Virus record (IMG/VR): IMGVR_UViG_3300001450_000098
Location: 1 to 38,000 of that record
Strand: one strand, 5' to 3'
DNA length: 38,000 bases
DNA from: a virus
In this document: positions 6,165-14,192 of the stretch, piece after piece
Layout: each line of letters starts with the position of its first letter
How positions within the stretch are numbered: the stretch's first letter is position 1
Program-made: the position numbers and the translations under genes
The notes under the pieces: generated by a model
The model's input: the letters and a program-made list of their open reading frames with translations, nothing else
Told to the model about the DNA's origin: nothing
Database searches by the model: none

Positions 6165-6168
6165 ATTA

Positions 6169-6468
6169 ATGGAAAATAATTTTAAAAAACTTAGTGAGTT
6201 AAAAAAAAAGACTTTAGAGGCTTTAGATGATTCTAAATATGTTTATGATGAAGAAAAAGAGTTAAAGTATTTAAAAGAAAGGATGGAAACTTTAAGTTTT
6301 AATTTAGATTATCATAAAGAAAAAGTAATACAAACTAAATCAGAATTGACTTTTATTATAAATCAAATAAATAGTTCATTAGCTAAAACTATTGAAATAG
6401 TTAATGAACCTATAGATATTCCTGTATCCACAGCATTCATAAAAACGCCAACTTATCCTAATGACTAA
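6169..6468 (+). CDS. coiled-coil protein, 99 aa
   Basis: I place the start at 6169 (MENNFKKL), five bases after the helicase stop and behind ATTAAATTA; a longer frame from 6124 would overlap the helicase and add an unlikely Met-Phe-Pro opening. Residues 1-75 are a nearly continuous charged helix (KELKYLKERMETLSFNLDYHKEKVIQTKSELTFIINQI) typical of a coiled coil. The end is short and extended (IPVSTAFIKTPTYPND). Function unknown; perhaps an accessory or structural partner for the helicase. It overlaps the next gene by 8 bases. Confidence 0.65.
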   Translation: MENNFKKLSELKKKTLEALDDSKYVYDEEKELKYLKERMETLSFNLDYHKEKVIQTKSELTFIINQINSSLAKTIEIVNEPIDIPVSTAFIKTPTYPND

Positions 6469-6823
6469 AGTAGTTAAATATAATGAAATAGTTGAGGAGA
6501 TTTTAGAGGAAGATGAAGCATCTAGGGATTGTGATTATAAACTTTATTTTGAGTTAATAAATAAAATTAATGTTAATTATACAAATCATATGTTAGAAAT
6601 GACTTTAATGGATGCTTTACATTCTTGGCATAAGAAGAAAATTCCTTCTTTATTTTCTATATCAAGATCAAGAAGAATAATTCAAGAAAAGTATGCAAAC
6701 ATACCTAGTAAAAATTATTTGTGTGGTAATAGAAAAGAAAAAAAATCTCTAAGCGAAGAATTTGCAGAGGAAATAATAATTAATAAAATAAAAGAAAAAG
6801 ATGGAGATAACACTTCCAAATAA
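6461..6823 (+). CDS. hypothetical phage protein in replication block, 120 aa
   Basis: Not recognised. A 120-residue alpha-helical protein with a central LMDALHSWHKKKIPSLFSISRSRRIIQEKYANIP (about 50-82), whose IPS-SISRSRR stretch looks like a conserved DNA- or nucleotide-facing motif. A basic and acidic helix follows. I have the impression that such proteins recur beside phage replication genes, but I cannot name a family. It starts in an 8-base overlap and ends in a 23-base overlap with the Sak4-like gene, so it is translated as part of this operon. Confidence 0.65.
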   Translation: MTKVVKYNEIVEEILEEDEASRDCDYKLYFELINKINVNYTNHMLEMTLMDALHSWHKKKIPSLFSISRSRRIIQEKYANIPSKNYLCGNRKEKKSLSEEFAEEIIINKIKEKDGDNTSK

Positions 6824-7583
6824 AATATCAAAAGCGACTTATACAAGTCCTCATATATTATTGATATACGGTCCCCCTAAAGTGGGAAAATCGACCTTAT
6901 TGAGTAAATTAAAAGATTGTCTTATTTTAGATTTAGAAAATGGTACTAAATTCTTAGATGCTCTGAAAGTTAATTTAATTGGTTTAGAACCTTCTACTAT
7001 GGAGTCTGAAACAAATAAAAAAAAGAGACTAAAAGAAGGAGAATATTATTTATCTGAAATAGGAAAGGCAATACATAAGGCAGAAAAGCCTTATAAATAC
7101 GTAGCTCTAGACACAGTTACTAAATTAGAAGAATGGTGCGAATGGGAAGGAACTAAACTTTACATGCGCAGTAGTACTGGGAAGAATTTTAATAAAGATA
7201 AGCAAGGCGATGTTATGCCTCGATCAAAATGGTCTTCTGTATTAACATTACCTAATGGTGCTGGTTATTTTTGGTTAAGAGTAGCTATGAAAAAATGGCT
7301 TGATAAAATTTATACTTTAGCTGATCATATTATATTGGTTGGACACTTACTTGACAAACAGATAGAGAAAAAAGGAAAAGAAGTAAGTGCTAAAGATATA
7401 GATTTAACAGGCAAACTTAAACGAATTGTATGTGCTCACGCAGATGCAATTGGTTATTTATATCGTGATGGAGATAAAGCTTTCATCAATTTCAAAACTT
7501 CCGATGAAGTCAATTGTGGATCTAGATGTGAACATCTTCTAGGGAAAGATATTGAGTTTAATTGGAAATCAATTTATCGTTAA
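6801..7583 (+). CDS. Sak4-like RecA-fold ATPase (phage single-strand annealing/recombination)
   Basis: A 260-residue P-loop ATPase. Walker A is GPPKVGKST (24-32), directly followed by the ILDLENGTKFLDAL segment typical of Sak4/AAA_24 phage nucleotide-binding proteins. Walker B is YVALDTVTKLEEW (about 100-112, Asp104). A LVGHLLDKQIEKKGKEV loop follows, then the family's C-terminal beta part (IDLTGKLKRIVCAHADAIGYLYRDGD). Sak4 is a short RecA/Rad51-like protein that promotes annealing or strand exchange together with the phage SSB, and the SSB-like gene is next. It overlaps the preceding gene by 23 bases. Confidence 0.87.
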   Translation: MEITLPNKISKATYTSPHILLIYGPPKVGKSTLLSKLKDCLILDLENGTKFLDALKVNLIGLEPSTMESETNKKKRLKEGEYYLSEIGKAIHKAEKPYKYVALDTVTKLEEWCEWEGTKLYMRSSTGKNFNKDKQGDVMPRSKWSSVLTLPNGAGYFWLRVAMKKWLDKIYTLADHIILVGHLLDKQIEKKGKEVSAKDIDLTGKLKRIVCAHADAIGYLYRDGDKAFINFKTSDEVNCGSRCEHLLGKDIEFNWKSIYR

Positions 7584-7609
7584 TAATTATTAATTTTTAA
7601 AAAAAGTGT

Positions 7610-8185
7610 ATGTATAGTACAAAAAACACAGAAGAAAAAGTGTTCGAAAGTAAATTTATCGAACCAGGAGTACATGTTGTTAAAATAACAGCAATTAAAG
7701 GAGAAGAACCTGATGGATATTCTCCAAGATTAACTATCTCTTTTGCTAGTGAAGACGAAAAATCAGTAGAAGCTGTTTTTTATATGTCAGAAAAAGCACA
7801 AGATATGTCTCTTAGAAAAATAAAGCATTTAGCTACTAAATGTATTAAAGTAAGTGTTTTAGATAAGATAGAGGCAGATAGTCTTGAAGATTATGCTTCA
7901 GCTTTATTCAAAACATTAAAAAATAAAGTTGTAAGAGTTAAGTTTGTAGGGGAAGAGATAGAGGGAAAAGAAGGTAAAAATAATTGGGTTAAAGCCAATA
8001 TTGGATTACCAGCTTTTGCTGAAGCAGTTACTAAAGGAGCAGAACACGATCCCGTACCTGCAGAATCTAGTAAATTATCTTATGATAAAAATAATAAATG
8101 GGATTTTAAACCTTTACCGACAGCAGATTTGGAAAATGCAAATCAAGATGGTGATGGTGATGGTGATGATGATCAGCCATTTTAA
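7610..8185 (+). CDS. ssb: single-stranded DNA-binding protein (SSB-like, acidic tail)
   Basis: A 191-residue protein with a beta-rich N-terminal part (about 10-140; GVHVVKITAIKGEE, RLTISFASED, VVRVKFVGEE, NWVKANIG) compatible with an OB fold. A flexible linker follows, then the tail DGDGDGDDDQPF (180-191). Bacterial SSB ends in a closely similar acidic tip (DDDIPF), which recruits replication and repair proteins, so this tail is the strongest evidence. It sits just after the Sak4-like gene, a typical SSB position. It could alternatively belong to a divergent phage family with the same role. The start ATG is 26 bases after the previous stop, next to a TAATAATTATTA palindrome. Confidence 0.82.
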   Translation: MYSTKNTEEKVFESKFIEPGVHVVKITAIKGEEPDGYSPRLTISFASEDEKSVEAVFYMSEKAQDMSLRKIKHLATKCIKVSVLDKIEADSLEDYASALFKTLKNKVVRVKFVGEEIEGKEGKNNWVKANIGLPAFAEAVTKGAEHDPVPAESSKLSYDKNNKWDFKPLPTADLENANQDGDGDGDDDQPF

Positions 8186-8206
8186 TTACATTATATTTGT
8201 TTGTAC

Positions 8207-8226
8207 AAAGGGGCTTCGGCCCCTTT
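8207..8226 (+). terminator. rho-independent terminator with UUCG tetraloop
   Basis: AAAGGGGC-TTCG-GCCCCTTT is a perfect 8-bp stem closed by the very stable C(UUCG)G tetraloop, followed by CCTTTTAA. It lies just after the SSB-like gene and before the primase start at 8243. This shows that the frame open upstream of 8243 (a TTG at 8201) is not coding there. Confidence 0.88.
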
Positions 8227-8242
8227 CCTTTTAACTAAAAAT

Positions 8243-9274
8243 ATGTACGGAACTAAAAATGTAAAACAACTTACAATTCAAGAAATTCTTAAATCTATTA
8301 CTGAGTATGATATTTTCAAATATTATATAGGTAAGAATTTTAAAATAGGAACTATTAAATCGCCTCTTAGAAAAGATTCTAGAGCTTCGTTTGATATTTT
8401 TAAAAGCCCTAATACAGTTAGGAAAATTTTATTTAAAGATCATGGGACAGGAGATAAAGGAAGTTGTTTTGATTTAGTTATGTGTATGTATAGATTAAGC
8501 TTTATGGAGGCTTTAAAATGTATAGACAATGATTTTAAGTTAGGATTAAACAATAAACCTTTTTCAAAAAAAGGCCTTACTAAAGGTTATATTGGAAAAG
8601 CTTCTGGAGTAGATGTAGACAAGATAGAAAGTTCTTGTTTAATTAGAGTGAAAAGAAGAAAATGGAATGCTACTACAGATAAGAGATTTTGGGGAAGTTA
8701 CGGTATTACTGGAACTCAACTACTAAAATTTAATGTTAGTCCATTAGAAGCTTTAAAAATAAATAACAAATGGTTTAAATTTAAAAAAGATGAATGTATT
8801 TATTGTTATCATTTCGGGGATTATATTTATAAAATATATCAACCGTATAGTGAAGATTTCAAGTGGTTGTCTAATGCCTCAGCGGATATTATACAAGGAT
8901 GGGAACAAATTCCCCAAAAAGGAAATATAATAGTTATTACTAAAAGCTTAAAGGATATTTTAGTATTAGATTCTATAGAAGTTCCTGCTATAGCTCCGCA
9001 AAGTGAAGGTACAATTCCATCACAAGAGATTATTTCTGAATTGAAAGAAAGATTTGAAATAGTGATTTCGAATTATGATTATGATAGGCGAGGAATAGTT
9101 TCTGCTAATCGTATGAGAAAAATATATAACATAACTCCTTTCATGTTTACACCTGAGTTTAAGGTTAAAGATGTAAGTGATTATGTTAAAAAATATGGTA
9201 TTAATTCTTTAAAAACATTAAAAAATGAAGTTTACAAACAATTCCACACGAACGGAGTTATTTATACCAGGTAA
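8243..9274 (+). CDS. DnaG-like phage primase with Toprim domain
   Basis: A 343-residue primase-like protein. I start it at ATG 8243, after the terminator, because an upstream TTG would translate the hairpin. Residues 36-90 resemble the primase N-terminal module (SPLRKDSRASFDIF, FKDHGTGDKGSCFDLVM) but show no CHC2 zinc cysteines. The Toprim part is about 225-310: NIIVITKSLKDILVL, then ISNYDYDRRG with the DYD metal site (279-281), then VKDVSDYVKKYG. The glutamate normally found in the first Toprim motif is occupied by lysine (TKSLKD), so metal binding must differ from the textbook site. It would make RNA primers for the DnaB-like helicase complex. Its end overlaps the next gene by 50 bases. Confidence 0.83.
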   Translation: MYGTKNVKQLTIQEILKSITEYDIFKYYIGKNFKIGTIKSPLRKDSRASFDIFKSPNTVRKILFKDHGTGDKGSCFDLVMCMYRLSFMEALKCIDNDFKLGLNNKPFSKKGLTKGYIGKASGVDVDKIESSCLIRVKRRKWNATTDKRFWGSYGITGTQLLKFNVSPLEALKINNKWFKFKKDECIYCYHFGDYIYKIYQPYSEDFKWLSNASADIIQGWEQIPQKGNIIVITKSLKDILVLDSIEVPAIAPQSEGTIPSQEIISELKERFEIVISNYDYDRRGIVSANRMRKIYNITPFMFTPEFKVKDVSDYVKKYGINSLKTLKNEVYKQFHTNGVIYTR

Positions 9275-9683
9275 TGTACCGTCTTTAAAGAATAGTAAAA
9301 TTAAAACTAGTCGAGGAGTATTTGCATCAAAAACGGTTAAAAAATATCTCCAAAAACAAGGTATAGTAAAGTATTCTGTACGGGATAAAGCAGTTACTAA
9401 TTATAAGACAAGAGATAATGAATTTGCTAAACATGAAAAATTTTTTATTAGAAATTTACAATTAGGGGGTCCTCATCAAATAGGATTTCATTTTGTTAGA
9501 GGGTCAAAACATAAGTTTGATTTTCATAATGCAGTACAAATTATTGCGGATCTTATGGTAGCGCATGATTTTATTGAAGATGATAATATGGATTATTTTA
9601 TACCAAAAGCTTATAAAAAAAAGGATAAATGGTATTCTTATGACAAAACTAATCCAGGAGTTTGGATTAAAATTTATAAATAA
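9225..9683 (+). CDS. RusA-like Holliday junction resolvase
   Basis: A 152-residue endonuclease of the RusA type. Diagnostic features are FIPGNVPSLKNSK (13-25) at the N-terminal beta strand and KHKFDFHNAVQIIADLMVAHDFIEDDN (95-121), which supplies the acidic metal ligands (Asp99, Asp109, Asp119/Asp120) and Asn102. RusA dimers cut four-way DNA junctions made during recombination and replication, which fits with Sak4, SSB and the nuclease encoded nearby. The ATG lies within the primase gene, giving a 50-base overlap; a later start would remove the conserved first strand. Confidence 0.85.
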   Translation: MKFTNNSTRTELFIPGNVPSLKNSKIKTSRGVFASKTVKKYLQKQGIVKYSVRDKAVTNYKTRDNEFAKHEKFFIRNLQLGGPHQIGFHFVRGSKHKFDFHNAVQIIADLMVAHDFIEDDNMDYFIPKAYKKKDKWYSYDKTNPGVWIKIYK

Positions 9684-9685
9684 TT

Positions 9686-10027
9686 ATGATAGATGTAACA
9701 GAAAATAAACTTCACTTAGGAGATTGCATAGTTGTAGCATTAGGTGGAGATTTAGAAATGGCTGTTTATTTAGGAAAAGGATCTTGGTATGATGAGGAGA
9801 CAAAAAAACATGTAGAAATAAATACTATAATGGAATTTTTAACCTTATATGAAGGACATTCTGCTTCTATTAAAAAATATGGAATGTATCCAACTAGAAT
9901 ACATTCAGCAAGATCTACTAGGGTTGCGAATATAAATCCTAAAGTATTAAATAAACTATTATATAAAGAATATATAAAATTAAATAAACTATTAAAAAAT
10001 GGCTATACAAGAGATAGAAATAAATAA
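9686..10027 (+). CDS. hypothetical protein, 113 aa
   Basis: Not recognised. The first half is beta-like (KLHLGDCIVVALGGDLEMAVYLGKGSWYD), possibly a small barrel. The second half is basic and helical (NPKVLNKLLYKEYIKLNKLLKNGYTRDRNK). It lies two bases after the RusA-like gene and overlaps the rIIA-like gene by 29 bases. DNA or RNA binding is plausible from the basic C-terminus, but nothing specific can be claimed. Confidence 0.65.
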   Translation: MIDVTENKLHLGDCIVVALGGDLEMAVYLGKGSWYDEETKKHVEINTIMEFLTLYEGHSASIKKYGMYPTRIHSARSTRVANINPKVLNKLLYKEYIKLNKLLKNGYTRDRNK

Positions 10028-12638
10028 AATTCAAGGTGCTGCTGGTCATGGAAAGAAGATTGACGAAGGTGCTAAGAAAATGGTTTTTGATATTTTACAA
10101 GCAACTCAATATCAAAAACCTGAAGAAAGTACAGTAAGAGAGCTAGTATCTAATGCTGTTGATTCTCAGAGAGAAAAAGAGATTGCTATTGAAATATTAA
10201 ATAGGAAAGCTAATCCTGAAAAATATTTTATAACAAGAGAAGGCGAACAATATAAGGATAGTAATTGGGCCCCAAGTTATTATAATTTGGATCATTTAGA
10301 TAAAGGTAATAATCATGTTGATCTTGTTTACAAGGAAAATGAAGGTGTAGGTTTTTGCGATACATTTACTATTACAGATTATGGTGTGGGAATTGGTGAG
10401 TCTAGACTAGAGGGTATTGTTTCTCTGGGATATTCTACTAAAAGAAATAATAAAGCTGTATTGGGAGCTTGGGGATTAGGTGCTAAATCCGCATTATCTT
10501 TAAGATGTGATTACTTTTCTATAATAACTGTTCATAATGGTAAAAAATTCGCAATGAATTGTTATGCTTATAAAACAGATTTTGTTATAGGTAAATTTAA
10601 TTTAGCAACTAAAAAAGAAAATAAATTTATTACTCTTTCTGACGGTACTAAAGTATATTATGAGGAAGTTAATAATAAGAATTTTACTAAAATTATAGTT
10701 CCAACGAAAAGATATCATAGAACTAAATTTAAAGATGCTGTAAAATCTCAATTACTTTACTTTAAAGATGTGAACTTTCTATATATTGAAGAAGATGGAG
10801 ACGAAACTGATATTGATTTTTTAGCAGATGTTACGTATAATTCAGATAACATTATTATTTCAGATAACAGACAATTTAGTAGACCTCATATTATTATCGT
10901 AAAGGGAGATGATTCTGAGAATAGAACTGGTGTATGTTATGGATATATTGATTTTAAGGAATTAGAAATGGAACAATTATATGGTAATGTTGGAGTAAAA
11001 TGCCCTATTAGATCTACTATGTTTGATGAGGCTACTCAACAACAAATAATTTTACAAGAAGGAGTAAGTGTTACTCCATCTAGAGAAGCTGTTATTTGGG
11101 ATGACCACACTAGAGATTTTTTAAAAAAAAGATTTTCTAAGGTATTAGAGGAAGCTAGTGATATTATTACTTCTAAATTAGATCAAACAGATTTTCTAGC
11201 TTGGATAACTAATTGTATAACTATAATAGCTAATGTAAATCAAGACCCTACTTTAAATAAGATGTGTAAATTAGTAGGAGCTGATAGACTTAAGCCAAAG
11301 TTTCCTAGTTTTCCTGCTATATCTTTTCGTAATGTTAAAGACCTTTTTTGGGGATATGATGTGAAACTATACCAAAAGTATTATGATCATAGTAAGAAAA
11401 GAGATAAGATTACTAGAGAAGATGTTAAATATTGGGCTGATTTTACTCCAAATAATATTTTTATTAAAGTAGGAAATACCCTGCCCAGCAAAGATATGTA
11501 TTTAACTTCTACTAAAGGATCATTTACAGTTATTTCAATTAATGATTTTGATAAATCTTTAGATAAAATTGTTAGCACTTATAAGGAAAAAAATAAGAAT
11601 TTTTCTAAAACTATTGAGAATAATTATATTAAAGTTTTTGAATATTTTAAAAAATATTTTGAAAAAGCTCTAAAAAATAAAACTGTTCAAAGTTATGAAG
11701 ATTTTGAGGTTCCTAAAGATTGGCAGAAAAAGTTTGAAGAAACGGAAGGTAAATTAGACGAAGAACAAGCTCTTACGCCAGAACTTAAAAGACAATTTGA
11801 ACAAAGAACAGTGGCGCATTATCCTAGATATACAAGAAGAAATGATGTTAGAGAGTTTACATATACTAAAATAGAACCTAGAATTGCTGATCTTATTGAA
11901 GAAAAAGCAGATATTTATTATGGTTCTACTCAGGATGATGAAACTATTCACGCTATTGCTTCTATTTTAAGATTTTATGGTCATACAAATACCTGGAATT
12001 GGCAAGGAGGAGAGAATATGGATAGTTCTACTTTCAAGTTACTTAAACTAGGATTGTCTAATTTAGAACATGTACAAAAATTTAGACATGTAGATAGATT
12101 TTTCAAAACTTTAATAAAAGACACAATAGTTATGGATTATAGGTTAACTAAATGGCACACTGCTAAGATAATATCGGAAGTTATAGATACTGATTTATTA
12201 TTCTTTAATAATTTTTCTTTATTAAATAAGGAAATGGCTGATATTTATATAGAACTTAAAGAGTATAAAAATAAGTATTATACAGAAATAAAATCTCATA
12301 GTTATGGAGGAGATTTTATAGACAAAGAACATATGCCTTTCTTCGATAAACTTTTAGAAATGCAACTTTATGTTCAAGCTAATCCTAAAAATGATAAAGA
12401 GATACTAAATAAAAGTAAAACTTTATTTGGAATACCTGATGTAAAACAAGCAATTGCTGTTGATATAGAAATTTATAATAAATTACAATTATTAATAGAC
12501 TATGCTGAACCTATAAAAGATTTATTTAATAGAATAGATAATCTTGTTTCTAACCATAGGCATGATGAACAAATTTCATTAAAACAAGAAAGATTAATGA
12601 AGGAAATTTTAGACCTTCACAAGAGAGATTATGCGTAG
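9999..12638 (+). CDS. rIIA-like protein with GHKL ATPase domain
   Basis: An 879-residue protein. The N-terminal part is a GHKL (Bergerat) ATPase: N box ELVSNAVDS (Glu48, Asn52, Asp55), G1 box DYGVG (127-131) and G2 box LGAWGLGAKSAL (155-166), with YSTKR before it. It resembles the phage rIIA family, which in T4 acts with rIIB in lysis inhibition and in protection against Rex-type exclusion; the biochemical role is still unclear. The remaining 600 or so residues are helical and not recognisable. An rIIB-like gene 325 bases downstream completes the pair. A MutL- or Hsp90-type ATPase is less likely given this context. It overlaps the previous gene by 29 bases. Confidence 0.83.
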   Translation: MAIQEIEINKIQGAAGHGKKIDEGAKKMVFDILQATQYQKPEESTVRELVSNAVDSQREKEIAIEILNRKANPEKYFITREGEQYKDSNWAPSYYNLDHLDKGNNHVDLVYKENEGVGFCDTFTITDYGVGIGESRLEGIVSLGYSTKRNNKAVLGAWGLGAKSALSLRCDYFSIITVHNGKKFAMNCYAYKTDFVIGKFNLATKKENKFITLSDGTKVYYEEVNNKNFTKIIVPTKRYHRTKFKDAVKSQLLYFKDVNFLYIEEDGDETDIDFLADVTYNSDNIIISDNRQFSRPHIIIVKGDDSENRTGVCYGYIDFKELEMEQLYGNVGVKCPIRSTMFDEATQQQIILQEGVSVTPSREAVIWDDHTRDFLKKRFSKVLEEASDIITSKLDQTDFLAWITNCITIIANVNQDPTLNKMCKLVGADRLKPKFPSFPAISFRNVKDLFWGYDVKLYQKYYDHSKKRDKITREDVKYWADFTPNNIFIKVGNTLPSKDMYLTSTKGSFTVISINDFDKSLDKIVSTYKEKNKNFSKTIENNYIKVFEYFKKYFEKALKNKTVQSYEDFEVPKDWQKKFEETEGKLDEEQALTPELKRQFEQRTVAHYPRYTRRNDVREFTYTKIEPRIADLIEEKADIYYGSTQDDETIHAIASILRFYGHTNTWNWQGGENMDSSTFKLLKLGLSNLEHVQKFRHVDRFFKTLIKDTIVMDYRLTKWHTAKIISEVIDTDLLFFNNFSLLNKEMADIYIELKEYKNKYYTEIKSHSYGGDFIDKEHMPFFDKLLEMQLYVQANPKNDKEILNKSKTLFGIPDVKQAIAVDIEIYNKLQLLIDYAEPIKDLFNRIDNLVSNHRHDEQISLKQERLMKEILDLHKRDYA

Positions 12639-12641
12639 CTC

Positions 12642-12664
12642 ATATGAGGGAAAGTCCCTTATAT
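12642..12664 (+). terminator. hairpin after the rIIA-like gene (terminator or processing site)
   Basis: ATATGAGGGA-AAG-TCCCTTATAT forms a 10-bp stem with one G-U pair and a 3-base loop, starting four bases after the stop codon. The downstream run is only moderately T-rich (TTCGTATATTTATAT), so it may be a weak terminator, an RNA stabiliser or a cleavage site between the rIIA-like gene and the genes that follow. Confidence 0.55.
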
Positions 12665-12708
12665 TTCGTATATTTATATAGTACAATTAACAATTAAAAA
12701 TTAAAATT

Positions 12709-12960
12709 ATGGCGGATATCCGTGAAATAGTTCTTAAAAAAACAGAACTAGCAATTTACAAAGGTCTTGGTAAAAACAATACTGAAATGGCAGAGAAATT
12801 TGGTGTAAAGCCAGGTGAAATTAATGAAGCATTAGTTATTTTCGGAATGAAAAAAGGAAATGCTACAAAAAAAGAATATCAAATTAAATATGTAGATGAT
12901 ATGGAAACTACAGATGTTAATGTTGAAGAAAAAAAAGTTCAAGAAAAACAAGAATCTTAA
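12709..12960 (+). CDS. small HTH-like protein preceding rIIB-like gene, 83 aa
   Basis: An 83-residue protein. Residues 10-48 (KKTELAIYKGLGKNNTEMAEKFGVKPGEINEALVIFGM) look like a helix-turn-helix of the kind that asks a cell or DNA which site to bind (NNTEMAEKFGV turn, then a recognition-like helix). The tail from about residue 60 is acidic and probably disordered. T4 rIIB itself begins with such a helix-turn-helix, while the rIIB-like protein just downstream (2-base gap) lacks one, so this gene may be that domain as a separate protein. That relation is inference. Its start follows the 12642-12664 hairpin and an A/T-rich leader. Confidence 0.68.
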   Translation: MADIREIVLKKTELAIYKGLGKNNTEMAEKFGVKPGEINEALVIFGMKKGNATKKEYQIKYVDDMETTDVNVEEKKVQEKQES

Positions 12961-12962
12961 TT

Positions 12963-14186
12963 ATGTCGAATATAATAGTTAATCGAATAGGTAATTCTTT
13001 AACTGGATCATATGGCAATAAAACTTTCGGGGTATCTTTTAGCCCCGAAAGATATGCAGCTATGATTAAGTTAGAAGAAAAATCTAATGAAGCTTCTTCA
13101 ATGAAGGAGTTAATGGGTATTCTAGAAGAATTTGAACTTCTTACTAAAGAAGATTTTAAAGAATTAATAGAATCAGAATGTCCAGATATTTATGTAAATA
13201 GAGCTACAGGAAAATTTTATTTAAAAATATCTAATACTAAAGAGGGTCTTGGCAAAGAAACAATAAGTTCTATTTCTATGCCTGATATTTTAGTTGATAA
13301 AATAAAAGATTCTTTAGATAAAGGAATAGACCATACTCCATTAGTTAAATTTTGGATAAGATGGTTAAGAAATCCAGTTTTGCGCAAAAAAAGTAAACAA
13401 ATGCAAGAAGATTTTTCTGAAAGAGTATTTACTTATATTAATGCTATTTATATCAATGGGGATATAGTTGCAAAATTAATGGAAGAAGAAGGATTGTCTA
13501 AAGAAATAGCCGAAGAAAGAGCTACTGTTTATCAAGTTAAAATTACTAAAGAAGGTTTATTATGTACTTATAAAGTATCTAAAGAAATTGATTTTAAGTA
13601 TGGACTTGATAGTGATGGCGAAGTTGTGACTATGGATAGATACACTAAAAGTGTGGATCCTGATACAGGAATTATTACTTATGATGAGCCTGAATTTGTT
13701 GAACAAAGAGTGTTTGAGCCAGTTGTTATGGGACAAGGGGGAGATCCTTTCTTTTGTGAAGAATTAGGAGCTACTAATAAAGAACCTGGGCATGTAATTA
13801 GAGTAGGAGCTACTCATAGACTTCCAAATTGGGAATATGTGGATACTAATAATAATAGGTCTTGTGTTAAAGGGCTTCATGTTGGTGGATTATCTTATAT
13901 AAGTGGATATCAACATGAAAATACAGTAACACATAATGTTTTTGTTGATCCTATGCATGTTGGAGCTGTTCCTGCTGCTAGCCATGAAAATGATGGAGCT
14001 ATAAGATGTCTTCAATATTTTGTACATTCTTCTTTTGCAGGATTAAATGGCTCTATTTATCATTCTTCTCAATATGCTGAACTTACAGATATTGAATGGT
14101 TAACTATGAAAAAGGAAATCATGGAAAATTTCGGAGAATATTCTGCTAGTATTGAGCAAGAAATTAATGAAATTTCTGAACTATAA
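12963..14186 (+). CDS. rIIB-like protein
   Basis: A 407-residue protein, longer than T4 rIIB (about 310). The C-terminal part has the family's recognisable pieces: CVKGLHVGGLSYI (about 301-313) and VFVDPMHVGAVPAA followed by GAIRCLQYFV (about 326-350). The middle has PDILVDKIKDSLDKGIDHTPLVKFWIRWLRNP, as in rIIB. With the rIIA-like ATPase it probably forms the two-part system, whose exact biochemistry is unknown even in T4. An insertion around residues 165-300 accounts for the extra length. It starts 2 bases after the HTH gene and ends 6 bases before the nuclease gene. Confidence 0.8.
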   Translation: MSNIIVNRIGNSLTGSYGNKTFGVSFSPERYAAMIKLEEKSNEASSMKELMGILEEFELLTKEDFKELIESECPDIYVNRATGKFYLKISNTKEGLGKETISSISMPDILVDKIKDSLDKGIDHTPLVKFWIRWLRNPVLRKKSKQMQEDFSERVFTYINAIYINGDIVAKLMEEEGLSKEIAEERATVYQVKITKEGLLCTYKVSKEIDFKYGLDSDGEVVTMDRYTKSVDPDTGIITYDEPEFVEQRVFEPVVMGQGGDPFFCEELGATNKEPGHVIRVGATHRLPNWEYVDTNNNRSCVKGLHVGGLSYISGYQHENTVTHNVFVDPMHVGAVPAASHENDGAIRCLQYFVHSSFAGLNGSIYHSSQYAELTDIEWLTMKKEIMENFGEYSASIEQEINEISEL

Positions 14187-14192
14187 TTAGAA

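Noticed and set aside
6124-6168. Longer start for the coiled-coil gene
   Set aside because: It overlaps the DnaB-like gene's end and adds 15 unrelated residues; ATG 6169 has a typical A/T-rich context just after the helicase stop.
8192-8199. TATATTTG as a Bacteroidota -7 promoter box
   Set aside because: No TTTG is seen at the expected -33 distance, and transcription would begin in the terminator stem.
8201-8242. Upstream TTG start extending the primase
   Set aside because: It would translate through the perfect UUCG terminator; ATG 8243 follows the terminator and gives a normal N-terminus.
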